The notes below the pieces were generated by a model. That model was not told the origin of the DNA, ran no database searches, and was given only the letters and a program-made list of their open reading frames with translations. A DNA stretch of 64,000 bases from Puffinus mauretanicus (Eukaryota > Chordata > Aves > Procellariiformes > Procellariidae): contig JAJKFH010001094.1 of NCBI GenBank assembly GCA_023333565.1, positions 372,001 to 436,000 of the forward strand, given 5' to 3'. Position numbers and translations under genes: made by a program. Below, piece after piece: positions 25,874 through 40,800 of the stretch. Position 1 is the stretch's first letter. The number at the start of each line of letters is the position of its first letter.

Positions 25874-28800
25874 CTGGGAAAAAAAAAAAGAAAGAATTAA
25901 CTTATCAGCACTGACAATCATTGTTCACAGCAGCAGTAAATATGAGCGCTAATAAAACCTAGTTTTATAGAAATATTTTCATTAAATATTTTTCATATTA
26001 TTCAGATACTCCTAAGAAAAAGAATTTTTATTTGCACAATGAGATGCTGAGTCAGATTCTGAAGAAGTCATTTGCAGAAAACGAAAGATTTTACAAACAG
26101 CAAAACTAAATCTGTAGGAAACCAGGCTGCTTTATGTCCTGTGGCTTCTCTTTCCCTCTGTGCTCCAGTAACTCCAGCTGTTCTCTCTGATACCCAGCCC
26201 CCAGCCAGTGCCTTATGTGATCTGCCTCGAGTGACTGGTAAGCCACTACTCCTGTCCCAGCTGGCTGATACCAGACTGCGTAAAGCAGCAGTGTTCTGCT
26301 TTCCTTACCACAGGCACTGATTTGAGACATTTTTATGAACTTTTTAGGAACGTTAATTCTCATTCAAATTTGGCTGAAACTATCCAATTAGAATAGAAGT
26401 TGCTGGGGGTGCAACAAGGGAAATAACTGACAGAATACATAAGTCACATTTCCTTAAAAAAAAAAAATTTCAAGTTACAATAGTCATAGTCAAAGTTCAA
26501 GCTGAAAAAGGGTAGCTTCTATGCAATCATTGAGTTTCACTTCAGGTAGCAGCTTAGGTGGTAAAAATCTTCAGTGTTTTGGTACAAAGCATTTTATTCA
26601 TATATTGATAAGTCTAAGCCATGAACAGGAAGAGAGAGAGAGGTTAGGAATAAAACAGCCCTGTCCCTTCCAGTACCTAGTAGGCTGAAAGAAGCAATTG
26701 CAGCGGGAAACTGTCATTTCCTTTATTCATGTGCATCTGCCTGCTTTATATCCTGAAATAGTGACAGCTGTTCTCGGAAACTCTGTTCAGAAGAATCATT
26801 ATGCCTTCTCAAGCAACGTTTTTTTTTAATTTCAAAGACTCAAAGGCTCAACTAGTGGAATATTTTCAAGCAGAGTAGACTGCACACATACCTTATCACA
26901 GGTCACTTAAACTGACAGACATCTGCCCTCCAGTGGAAAACGGAGGAATTTAATTTTTATCAGTTGCAAGTCTGACAATCTCACTTGGTATGGATGAGCA
27001 ACTTTCTACTAATTGTTTAAGTCTAGCAAGAAAAACTTTTCTTGCTACTTCTTCAGCTACTAGGGAAGTGTGATTATTAGTCACTGAACAAAAAATGAAG
27101 TGCCAAATACTAAAAAAGCTATAACAGATGTCATTTTCCTAAATGCAGTGCACGCAGGTGGGTGAATTAACCTTGGCAACAGGTCACTATTATTCTGTAT
27201 TTTAGTACTAAAACTCTACTTTTACAGTCTTTTAAATGGTAGTTACATAAGACAAAGTTTTTAAGACTGCTCTACTAAGAATTCCTGGGAAAAAACGAAA
27301 ACTGCCAAGCGACATGACTCCAAAATGCTGTTATGTAAGTACTCTTTAGTCAGCTTTACAAAAAAATACATTGAGTTGTTAAAGTTAATTATATAGCCTT
27401 TTGAACATCAAACATCTTGCAATTTATGAAGTATTATATAAACTGGCTACAGAAATCTTGCATTAAACTTCTTACTTTAAAGAAAGCTTACTCACCATGT
27501 AAATGATTACAAAGACTCTTGCTATGGGATATCGCCTTAGAAAGATTCCCAGTCGAATGCTACATAAAAGAAAAACAAAATGCACAAGTTAGCACTGAGC
27601 AATAAACTCCTGTTCCTCTCATTCCAATCACCACAAACTCATAAACATCAGCTGTTTCTGACTTGAATTTTACTTCATGTATTCAAGACATTAAATGGAG
27701 TGAGAAAATTCAGAATTCAGACCACAAAACATATTCTCCTAAGTTCTTCTGTTACATGCTAGGCTCAGAGTTTGTGAAAAAGAGTTGTACAGGTATTTTA
27801 GAACTCACAAATATGCTATATATTTGTCAAATTTTGTTACTTGAGGAGCTGTCATCAATCTTTCAAAAAGATTTAAGCAACTAAAACCTTGGATTCCTTT
27901 GAAAAAACTGACAGATCACTACCTTTCTTATATTTCATTAGATGAAAAAGACATGGGTTTTCCTATTTTACTGCTACAGAGCTACAAAGCATATTGCATT
28001 AGATGTGTGCTCAGTAACATCAGTTAAAAAAACCCATGTGGGTACTGAAGTAAGTATGATACTGCCAGATTCAGTTTAGTATTAAAACATCACATATAAT
28101 AGGTCCCGATCAAGAAATCAGGATCAGGAAATCCTGATATTCTTCACAATGAAGTTAAAGTACCATGGAAGCATAAAGGACTTTCTGTCAAGGTATCTTG
28201 CTTTCAAAGGATTAAGAAGTATTACCCAATTTTGTTTTCTATTGGTATTTGATTCAAGTTTTGGAGCAGACCTTTGTTGTGAATATTGACAATTAACCTA
28301 ACTGCTCAGAAAAGGGATCAAAGCAAGTCTTTTGCTGGATGCAGAATGATTTTTGTTTACTAATTCCTCAAACACATTATCATTCAAGGTAAACAGCTGC
28401 ACTGGGTCAGAACCCAGATCTTGTCTTCATCAGGATGCCTAAACAGGAATAAAAGAACACATATGATACTCCCCCACTAATACACTCTTACAGTGTTTAC
28501 CACAGACACAGTCAAAACCTCTGAAAGTGAAAAAGGTAGAAGATGGTAATGAAAAAGGTTAGGTTTTTTGTACATAGTTCAGTGATTCTCTTGTACCAAA
28601 ATCTACAAGAGCGTTGTTTAAATAATTGACTATAATTTGCAAAAGCCCAAGGATATTAGTATCATAGGAAAGCACAAGTGAAGAATAGGTCAATATTTAG
28701 AAATTTATACCGCATTTTAGCTTCATTATTTTTTACTTTTACCTTCATAGAAGCAATTCAAAACAGAAGCTGTGCCACTTGAAAACTGCAAAAGGATTCC

Positions 28801-31800
28801 AGCAATTACAAAACGTATTCCCTTAGGACACTCTTACCTAAACTGATCTATGCTGCTGGCAGCTTTGCGAACTCTCCCATACATTCCTGCCATGTTAGTA
28901 TCTATGTCACTAAACAGGACAGGAACATTACGCATACGAGCACCTATTTGAAGGGAAAAAAAGCAAAAAATCTCATTAGTCTAAAACCAGCTAAGTTGTT
29001 GTTTAAGTAAAACAAATTGATAGTGTATAACAAAGATATATAAAAATAATATAAACATAGTGATTAATCTGATTTGTTAGTGCTGTTTTGCTGGGGGCAG
29101 AGGAGTGTGTTTTGAGGGCAGGATTCTTGACAAACTTACAATCAAGTCAAATGTTTCTTCAACTCAGTGTATTTTTAAAATTTATTTTAGTTCACTAGAT
29201 GGACATCTTGATATTCAATTCTATCATGTAATAATAATTCTATTACTAGGTGTATAAAATGATGGGTTTGATGCTGTCACAGTTTCTCCATTTGCTTTTA
29301 TTTCTCACACAGTAAAACTTCAATAGCATTTCTGATACTAACTTGTATATTCCAAAAATTTCTACTTTATTTACATTTTTACTATGTATCAACTTTATTA
29401 GAAAAAAGGATTCTCAGATAATGTTACCTTTGTGCAACTAAACTTAAGCTTACTGAAGTTACTTAAAAACAAGCCAAAAAGAAATATATTTCAAATTTGC
29501 TAGTTCTCCTGCCTTACTTGTTTAAAAGTCTTTCATAAGCAGAGAAACAAAAGTCTGGATTGTCATTTTACTCCTCTTAGTAATTGTCCATTGCTTTTAA
29601 AGTTACTTATCATATATACAAAATTACAAACTTTGACTTTGAAAAGTAACATCTCAAAACCATGGATCAACTGCTGAGGTTCTCCTAGAGATACAGGATG
29701 ACCACTACACAGTACAGACAAACCAACCTCAGCAGAACCACCATATCGTAAGCTGCTTTTCAAGAAAAACAGAAAGCAAGGAGGAAGTTGATTTCAACCA
29801 GAATTCTGATCAACTCTCAAAAGGAAGTATGCCATTCTGGCTCACCTCCCAAACCCTTTTTACAAGAGGACTTATATCCTGCTTCTGACATTCAGTTTAA
29901 ACCCCAAAAGACCGATTTATTTGCACCTGTGACCGCATTGGTAAATATGATTGTTCCAATAGTTCCATAGTATTGAGAATGAAAGATGAAATTGGCTTTA
30001 TTAAGTTTACTTACAGTCATTTACACACAAAAAGGAGCTTCTAATTAACTATTTTTTATGATACTGGTTGCTGTTGATAAGGTCTCGGGCATAAGGCGCG
30101 TATTTTCAGCATTTTTCTTCCTTATAAACTCAGACTTTCAGGGATAGGCATTAGGAAATATAAAAGCCTGAACTGCAGAAAGGATAGACTTTTAAGTATT
30201 ATATTTCCTTATTTACCTTCAGCACCGTCAATGCCTGCCATATTAATGGAAGGTCCATTAGTACTAGTGCCTTGGATAGTCTTCAGCTGTTGCTCAAGTC
30301 TTTCCAGTTGATAGACAAGTGAGTTTTTCTCTGTGCTCAGGCTCTCTAACATGGTTTGCTTCTGAATTAGTGTTTCTGTCAGCTGATGAAGCCGATTTTC
30401 TAATTCTGTCTGACTACTACTACTTAGAGCCTTGTTTGTGAGCTAAAAAACAAAGCAAAGAAAAAAATCAGAATAAGTTCAAAGTCTGACCAACTGACAT
30501 ATTACAAAACTCCCAAAATCTAAGTCCTCCAAGAACCAAGTTACCCTATTGCAGAATTTTTATGGGATAATACTATCAAAATGATCACCAATGAGCACAA
30601 TAAAGAAGAAACTTAATTTCAGCAGTTGCTAAAACAAGATTTTACATGACACAAGAAACTATGTAAAAATGTATTCCAATGTTTTCCACCTCTAATTATA
30701 TGAGCATTTCTGTATAATCATAAGTTTGATCACAAAAATCAATGCTATGCCTCAGAGCTGAGTTTAAATGGTAGGCGTGACAACAGCAAGATAATCCAGT
30801 CTGGCTATCATCCTTGCAACTTCACAAAACAAGTGAGTACATAAAATGTTTTCAAGCGAGGAAGGAAAAACTCAGTACAAATGGGGAGAATTTGATGCCA
30901 CTCTACAGGAAAGCTTAAATGAAAATGGTGAAAATGCAGGATACACTGCAGGAGAACTGAGGAGCACTGAGGCAGAAAGTATGACTGTACTAGCAAATAG
31001 AAACTGCAAGGACAGCAAACGAAGACATGGATCATGTCACTCAATTTGCAGAAAATACTTAAAGCAAATGGGAATCTCCAGATTAGCCATATGTGCAATA
31101 GTTCGTCTATTCACTACAGTCTTGGACCTCAGCCATTTGTAGCATCACAGCTTCAATAATGAAAAAACAGAATTAGCAGGAAACACAGGCAGTGACGTAT
31201 CAAAAATACAAATTAAATGCAATGCACCAGGGCGGGTGCAGGTAGTCCTGAAGCCAGTATTACCAGAAGAATCATCCGTCAACAGGTTCAAGAAATTTGT
31301 ATCACAACACAACAATTTCCACATCCTCTGACACAATAACTGTACAGCTGACCATAGTTGACTCTAGACTATCAATTTCTCTACATATAGACTACTTTTC
31401 ATTATGCTACAATAATTTACACAAAATGAGGCCTATGCCTTCATGCTGCCCAAGCAGACTGTGGGGGCTGACAAGTATTCAAAGGTTCCAAAAGGGATTA
31501 GATTGATTCAAGGAAAATAGGCCCATAAATACTGGTGGGACTTAGAAGGGACTTAAACACTAACGTCCCTAATTCAACTGCTGATGCTGAGCGAGTACAA
31601 AGGAGTGAGGAAAGCGGCCAGCCTCACATGCTGCCCCCAGTGCCACTGTCCAAGATAGAACAGTGGGCTAGATGGATCACTGGGTCTGTAGGATGTTACT
31701 TATGTTCTTAAGCCCAGTTAAAAGCATCTTTGCAGAAATCACAATGACCTAATCAAGTGCCAATGACTTTTTTCAGTTTTCAAAAAGAAGAATGTTGATC

Positions 31801-34800
31801 CAGCACTACCCCATCAGGTCTAGTTGGGACACAGGTTGATTTCCCACCCACCCCCGCCGCCCCCCCCAAAGACAAAAGCACATGCAATTATAAATTAGGC
31901 TATTTACTACTTCATGGTTCCCTTCTTATACTTCCTCCACTCAAAACTCTACTTTGTATTGAAAACAAGTAAACTGTAACTCATTAGTAGAGCGTTTATG
32001 TTTCTTTTGTACAGTTTAATCAAATTAATACTTCTCATCACTGTTTTCATAATTGAAGGTGATGATGTTATTTTCTATACATATACAGTACCTGATTTCT
32101 AAGCTTCTGAATTTCTTCCTCTCTGTCTTTTATTCTGCTTTGCAAAGTATTCTTTGTTCGATACAGTTCTTCTTCAGTATAATGGAGTTCCTGTAAAATG
32201 TATCACAATCACAAATATTTTACACATATATGTATTTTGAGACACATTCTCTTATATAGAGTTTCACAATATAACACAAGAAGGCAATATGCTGCAATCA
32301 AATATAAACTGAAATTTAATCTTAGTTAAGTGTCTGGCTAGGATGGGGGGGGGAGGTGGGGGGAAGAGAGCTGAGTATCAAGACACAACCTACAAGACTC
32401 AAATTCTTTTGTGGAGACTGACCTAATATAAATATTAATCCAGACTAGTTTACTAAGAGTCACACAATTTCATTGGGACCATGATTTATCTTCCTTATAC
32501 TCTCACCATTTATTATGTTCCTATCTTGAAATGATGTCAATAATGTAACTTAAACAATTAGGAAATACTTTGGGGGGGAATCTGTATTCCTAAAATAAAG
32601 CCATCAATCTGAGATATCAGATTTTTTTAAAAGTGTTTAAAAACCCTTGGCATATCTGTCTATAATACTGTATGACACAGATCTTCCTTTAAAGTTGAGG
32701 ATATATTAACATAACAGATGTGAAAAGGGAAGGAATATTAGTAAGGGACAACTTACTGAACAGTAAATCTAACCACAAGTTTTCTTACTCCCATGATTTA
32801 GTGGCTATTTTAACTCCGACTTAAATAGCTGTCATGCTTATTTTTTAAATTAAGACAGTCTTCAAATCACTGTATCACTTCAGCTGTCAGTTGCTACAGA
32901 AAACAGATAATCCTATTCTCCCTTCAAACCATCAGATGTACAAGAAATAACACCTCTACTTATTTTCCATCTTCAGTCTCAGAAACCTTATGGCAATAGT
33001 TAAAGGAACTCCCAGATAGAACAGACCATAATTGTATTAAGTATCAATGCACACAATTACTTTAAAAGTACATGTAAATGTGTGTCATCAAAAGGAATAC
33101 TTCAGTTTCTGTAATAACTGATAATGCCTTTTTTTTTTAAATTCACCTCACTTTTTCTATATGTAGTATTGACTTAAAATATACCCCTCAGAAGGGCAGG
33201 AGTAACAAAATACAATCTACCATCTGCTTTGATCTAATAAACATCGGCTATCCATCCAGAGCAGACCCCGACTTCTGCCTTTTAATTAGTTCAAGCTGCT
33301 AGCATCTCATTAAAATGTAATTTCTGGAAGGACAGATAATCCTATAAGATAAACTGTTCCTAGCAGATACAATGTACTCTCCTGCTTTCCTCATTATTAA
33401 TTCTCTTTACATGAGCTTTTTTTTACAGAGAAATTTTTTAATAGGGTGCAAAGGATTTGTCTGATTTCTACTGAATAATAAGTTTGTTCACATGAAATAT
33501 GAGTTTGCCTTTTTTCCCCTCTTTTTAGCACAAAACTGCTTAAATCAACGGGGAAGTTTGCTTAAAAAGATGACACAATCTGACAAAATTCATTAATAGA
33601 ATTTTATCAGCAACTTGTCTTATAGAGCAGTTTGGAAGTAACAACATTTAGATTCAGACTGAGTAACAAGTGGATTTAAAAAAAAAAAATCTATTAATTG
33701 GTACTACAATAACATTGTTTTACGAGCTAAATCTTACGTAGTAATTGAGCACAGGAAGTTCCACAGTAACCATTTTTTGTATTTGAGTTTCTTGATATAA
33801 ATAACGGTTACAAATGTTACTATATCCCTATTGTTTGATTGTTCCCCTTCTGAATAAAATTTAACATCATGATCAATTTTGTGCACTCCCTAGGGTCATG
33901 TTTATTCTTTAATACATCAGGAAGATCTCTGTCTATCAGGAGTATCGAGAAGGTCCTGTTCATTGCTTAGTACTGGTTGCACTGTTTGGCCTAGTGACAT
34001 TCATTGAACTTTTGGGGATTTCTTTGGAATACTAGACAAAAAATAACCCAAATACTGTATAAGATACCCTCTTATTAAGCCAAATGCTTTACTGATGACA
34101 CCACATGAGGCCTAAAATAAGACCTATCAGCTTTCAAGAATTCCTTACCTGTTTTTGCCGTTCTAGTTCAGCCTCTGCCTCTTGCTTGGCCATTTTATGT
34201 GCTGCTATTTGCTCTTGTAGGTCTTGAAGCTGCTCTCTCACTGACTCAGCTTCACTTACCTGCTGAGTCTCCATATCCTGAAATGAATAGAAATGTTACC
34301 TTTTTACTAACATTCAAACAATACTGCAATCTGTCACAGGTAACAGCAAAAAAAGTTGTATCTGCAATATTGCTTCAAGGGAAAATGAAGATGAGGGTGT
34401 ACTGAATAAATGACATTTGGTCATTTTATACAGAATATTTTTACGAATACAGTAATAAAATAAATGCATTTTGTGAACATGAAAAGCCTCACTTTTTCCC
34501 CTTCTACTGTCTACAGGCTAAAACTGTGTAAAGTAGGCTTGCGTGCAACTGTTGGGTTGAGCCAATTATGCCAGCAGACGACTTGGATTACAGTTGCTTC
34601 AAGGATTAGTAACCCTTGCAGAAAAGGATATAGGTGATCTCTACAGAAATCACCACGCTTGTTTGGAAATAAATGCTTCCCTCAAAAGGAGCACACAGCA
34701 GTGAGGGAAGAGAGAAGTGGTATCTATAGTATTCCTCCCACATGACCTGAAGTGGTCAGAAAGAACATGGAAAGAAATTGGGTATCAATAAGCACTTATC

Positions 34801-37800
34801 TCACCTTGAGCAAAAGTTGGCCTATTTTAATACTAGGTCAAATGAACACTAGAAGCAACAGTCCTAAAGTATACAAGAAAACAGCCCTTTGTGCATGGTT
34901 AAATAAAAACACATGTGTACGTATCACAGCTACCTGCAGCTCCGTTCTCATCTGTTGTATTTGCCCCATTAGTTTTTGTATTTCTTCTCTCTGAGTGTCT
35001 CGCTCATGTCTCAGTTCTTCTAGTTCCATTGTGCTTGCAGTATTGCTATCCAGGCCTTCAATACCAGAGCCTTCTTTTAAGCTGTTTATCAACTTTTCTT
35101 TAGACTGAAATAATAAATCAATATATTATTTACTGCAGTATTTAACAAGTGCTCAACTAGAATATGCCAAAATGACTATGCTCTAAAATTCAAATGTAGA
35201 CATACAGTAAAAGAACTGCTGTATCTGTTCTTTTAGCCAAGTTAATAACGACCCTACACATTTTAAAATGAAAATGCTTCCCTACTGATAATTTTTCTGA
35301 CTTCCTGTATGCCATGAGACTGGATTTACTGAAAGCCTGTGTTATCTGAGGAAGAGTACAGCTTTTCTCTTTAGAAGTGCCTGGAATGTTAAACATGTCA
35401 TGGATAATAGCTTTCCAGCTACCATAAGAGAGAAGGTGGACACTAACAGAGCCTAAAGACAAAACTGACCTCCTTCAGCCCATCCTTTCTCCTGCCAATA
35501 AAGCCAAATACAGCAATAACTCTTCTGGGAAAGAGGAAACCATTTTATTCAGAGTCAACCTAATGTTAGCTCAACACTGACTTCTGATCTCACGCTTCTT
35601 GTATTTATCAAGCTGATTTAAAACCTGTCCTTGGGTATCAGATTAATTTATTATTCTAAACAGACACCTTTATCTTCAACATTTACTAACTTTTATAAAC
35701 AAGACTCAAACTGACCAAGCTGGGACTTGGTATCTTTCACAACTTAAGTTGTGAAACTCTGCACAAAATACCTAATTTTGCCATTGTTTATATAATGCTG
35801 ATCACAGAATGTATAAAAATATTTTCTTTGGTTTACACGTAAGTATACAGTATATGCTATGCTTCAGAGTAGAGCAATATTCTTGACTCAAGAATACTGG
35901 GTGTACATCTATTTACCTATCTGCCTAAGACTGGACTCTTGGATGCAGAACACACTGACAGATGTTGCACAGTAAATGCAATGGTTCATTTGGATTTTTC
36001 TTTAAGTTCAGGACCTGAACTTCCATTTCAATTACTTAACTCAATCGGTAAACTTAAATTTACAAAATGCAGACATTAGCTATTCTGTATAGGTATCATT
36101 ATAGATATGCCCCAAAATATATTACAGGTCACATGAAAAATATAAAAATTAGATTATTTGAAGCATAACACCTTAAAAAAGTTAAGTGTACAAATCAAAC
36201 TGGATTTCTTTACAGAATGCTTACTTGGAGTATGCGAGTAGCTTTCTGTTTATAATCTGTCAGTTCCTGTTTTGCAGATTCTAGGTGGTTTTTAATTACT
36301 TTGACTTGCTGCTGAAGCTCATCAGCTCGCCTCTTTTCATCTAAATACTTTCTTTCTGCTACAGTTATCCCTTCTGCCAAGTTCTGACGTTCTGCTTCCA
36401 TTTTACTTAGACGAGCCGCAAACTCATTCTATTAGCAATAAAGAAACAATACTTGTGTTTAAACACAGTCTCAACTTTAACCTGGAAAGGAAAAAAGAAA
36501 ATTTAAAAGAAACTACACATGACATAACACCTCATATCTAGCACCTCCAACTTAAAGATGCATTAGTACTATGTGAAAAGAAATCCTGCTTGCTTAAGCA
36601 AGTGCTTAATAGTATCAGCAAATATATGCATTTCTTTCCCTCACCAGAAATAGTGAGGGAATAAAAATCTTCCTATTATTTACATTTATTTCGTAAACAA
36701 AAAGCAAGCTTTCCCCTCAAAAAATATTATCAAATGTAGTCTGCCATATTTTAATGTACTTTAAAAAAAAAAACAGATGTTGATGAAGATTTTCAAAGAT
36801 GCTATTATACATAACAAAGGCCAAGCTAAGTGTGAAAAGCAGTCTCTAGCAATGATGTACTCACATCTTTACCACAGAAGTGATCATTCAGCTTAATATT
36901 CTTAAGATTACATATTAAAATTGTGTAACAATTTGTTGTGTAACAACATAGCATGGAAAATTAAATTGATTACTGATTTAGTTTTAAAACATGTTTTAAC
37001 ATTAAAATTAGCATGAAAAAACAGTAAAAATTATCAGCATTAATCCTCAAAAACTTTTAATCACGAAGCTTTCGAAATAACATATAAAAAGTAAACTAGC
37101 ATCACAAGGATACTTAGTGCAGCAGACAGCACATCCTTCCAAGCACTTCCTGAACAGGAACTGAAGCCAAGAGGAAGACAGAGCAGCTGGAACCTCACAG
37201 ATTTGATCTCAAAAGTAGAGTCTGAAACTCTTCCTTACTCTTCATGTCTAACCTGCATTTGTTTGTAACTTTCTTGCTCTCGCTTGAGTGCGGAGTCTGC
37301 ATCACGCAGCCTCTCTTGAAGAGTTTGAAGGGCTTGATTTTGCAAGCTGCTCCCTTCGCTGTGGTCTTGTATTATCCTGAAAGAGCAATATACATATTAA
37401 TTGAAAAAGAAGAAATCTAGTGTGATTTTCAGGTAGAAATATGACTACCTGGTTTTCAGACCAGCTTTGAAAATTTACCCAGTAAATTATTGAATATGGC
37501 TGGCTACAGGTTTGAGGCCTGGCGTTAATGACTCGCGCATCTCCTCCCTGACCTATATTCTGGAGTATCCAATTGCCAATCCATATCCCAGCACTGAGAT
37601 AAGTCAGAAAAGTCTTCATATTTGTGGATAAGCAAATGTATTTTTCAAGACAAAAACATTTTTCTTGAGATCTTCAGCTTCAGGCCTCTGACACAAACCT
37701 AAATACTTTATACAAAATGGATTTCAACAATCAGGTGACAATTGCCCCTATTTAATACTCGTTTGCCCTGTTCCCACTGTCAGTTATGATATAGCGGGCT

Positions 37801-40800
37801 CTGAGCAAACTTTAATCCTCATCTTTCAAATCTTGATACAATCCCTTTCCCCATTAGTATATTCATTTTTATTCTTAAAAAGACTAAATTATCTACCTTG
37901 AATTTTCAAACTTACTACTATTTGCAGAATTATGAAGTATGTAATTATGAAGTACCGTGATTTTTCACTCTGCAATGCTTCCAAAGCTTCTGTTCGAGCA
38001 CTTAAGAGCTGATCAGCTTCTTGCAACCGTACTTTCAGCACAGCTAGCTGTGAATCCTTGGCACCAACAGCTTCTGTCAGATCATCAACTCGAGCTCGAA
38101 GTTCTCTAACCATCCTGTCACTCTTTGAATGGTCAAAATTCCACTTCTCGACCCTTTCCCGGGATTTGTTCAATTCTACAAAATAAGAAGTTTCTTTGAA
38201 GTTTATAAAAGTAGGTATTGCAAGGTCTTGTAAATGGTCAGAATGCACACATCACATTTCTTAAAGAAATTAAACACAACCAAGTTGAAGTAACAGTGGA
38301 ACTTTATGAGCTACCAAGAAGTAACAAATGCCAGACTGGCTGTCAGAACACGAGCCATAAAATTTTGCAGGTGATCTCAAAACAGGTATTTCATTCTGTG
38401 TCACACTGCAGATGACAAATTTTACCCGCCCCACCCCTTGCAATGGCCTACTGTCGAACACCCCGGTGCGAGCAAGCCTTTGGAAACCTCTGCATAAAGC
38501 ATCTAGTTCAACTCAATGTGACAATAAGCTCAACCTAAAACACAGTAGAAAAATACACCAGTGTTGAAATAATACCTGAATACTTACAGAGGCTTCTGTT
38601 TTTAATCAAACATCACATATTAAACTTCAACCGAAATTAAAGTTCTCTGGCTTATATGGTTACTTTGGAAAAAAACGCAGCTCCTCAGTTGTATGACTAA
38701 CAGCAGAAGTTTACTCAAAGTTTTGCCATTTAAGTGTTTAATTTATATTCATTTTTTATATTTGTCATTTCATTTGGCTTTGAAAAGGCTAGAGAAGTCA
38801 TACAAAAATACTAAATTTTATATTTTTACTGTCAGTTTCTAGGCATCAGAGATTATAGCATTTAAAGGAATTTACTCATTTAAAAATAAGTATTTTGCAA
38901 TAGCCGTTAAAATGCAGGAAAAGTATTTTAATACTGATAACATTTGCTAACACTGTTTTAATAAGATGTAAGTTTTGGAACTAACTTGATTGCATCATTT
39001 TAATCAACATTTGCGTTGTCTTTGTAGTTGAACAAGCCTTTCAGTTTCTCCCAGCTCATTATTCTGAAACCAAGAATCATTTTGCTTGGTAAGTCATACA
39101 TGCAGATTTAACTAGAAAGATTATTATAAATACAAAACACTAACATAGAAATAGCATTGTTTTCTAGTTCACTAGCATTTTAGTAATATGTTACAGCTGA
39201 GTTTCCAAACCACAGTACCTTCTTGTGTTTCCTTGGACCTCTGAATTAATGAAGCCATTTCTTGATTTAAAGATTGAACTTCATTCCGCAGCAGCTGATT
39301 CTCCAGGCGAAGATTGGATAGCTCATGCGATTTGAAATCATCATTAGCTGAAAGGCTAGGATTAGTTACTGCACTTAGTGATGAATCCTTCACACCATCC
39401 CCTTGTGCTCCCAGTCCAGAATCTGAACTGTCTGGAGTTTCTGTACAGAGAGATGCAAGTTAGAACTAATATATGTCTTTGTAAGTTGCCTTAATATAAA
39501 CAGCAATTCCATGTTCTGCATTCAGTGGTTAAATACATAATAATAATAAAAAAAATGAAAATAGCTTATATTGAAATGGAATATGGAGCTGCTTCTCCCA
39601 AAGCACTTGCACAAAACAGGACTATTATACAGTATACATGCATCATGCAGCGTTATTGTTAATGCTGCAAGACAAGACATGGAATTATAAAATTTCTTAT
39701 TACACTAATGTTGAGTTTAGGATTTCAAAACATTAATACTTTTTTATGACTATGCTGCCCAGAGATGTTTTCAGAAGCTGAGAGAGTAACAGACGAGATT
39801 AAATATACATAGCAACTAATTAGGGGAATTTTTAGTACAAGTTCATTCTGGTTTTCCATTAAGATTTTGATTTCGAGGATGTAAATTTTATTTAAAAAAA
39901 AATCTGTTAAGATGACTACACTTAGTCATTTTGATATCAAACCTAAGTATGTAACTCAGCCACATAGCTACATATTTTAGTTATCTTTATGTAAAAAAGC
40001 ATTTAAAGAATAATTTCAGTCAAAACATCATCTCACTGATAATTCTGTATTAATAATTCTCTCAAAATATTTTTTCAAAAGCACTTTTACTATGAGAAAT
40101 CAAGTTGCAGTGATTTGAAGCAGAAGCATGACCTCTCCTCTCTCTAATGAAAAAATGTAAGATAGATATACTCTGTCAAACTCTGTCAAAAAGCTTTCTG
40201 CCAATACAAACTGTAATTCTCTAGATTGTGGACACCAAAATACAGATTCTTCTTTTTCTTTTTTTTTAAATTTTAGAACCTTAGTAAGAACAGTAAGGCA
40301 ACTCCTGGCACTATTCTGAACAACAGCCCCTTGCAGGGAAGGAGGAACCAACAGCCTTTCCCCATTATGCACAAACACACACCGAGCGTCCTGGATTAAT
40401 GCTGTGAAATTGATATATCCACTGCAACAGTCTTGATTCCAGCATGCAGATAGTTGGAAGTTTTGCAGCAGTGTTAAGATAAAACAACATAGCACGCAAT
40501 AAGCATACAAGCAGGCGATCCAAAAATATTCCTTCTGAATTTAGTATGTCCCAGATGAGTAACTGCTGAAAATCCAGGGGGACAAACATCACAAATTCCA
40601 AGCGAGACTGCAGTTTAGCTGTCACAACATTATTTACTTCATCTTGTGACCACCAACCAACCTGCTCCACCTTCCTTGTTACCATTGCAACAGCTCCTAT
40701 CAACCAGAGCCCAGGGAGCTGGGGCAGACTATTAATTCTGAACAACAATACACCGACAAGGAGCAGCAGTGACAGCAAGATTTCTTCCACATTTTCTCAA

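Noticed and set aside
28395..28440. Short 'actgggtcagaacc' segment resembling a CR1 3' end
   Set aside because: Only about 15 matching bases, too short to separate from chance.
30846..31142. 98-codon plus-strand frame within a GOLGA5 intron
   Set aside because: Antisense to the gene, matched by a same-sized minus-strand frame, and without motif or splice support.
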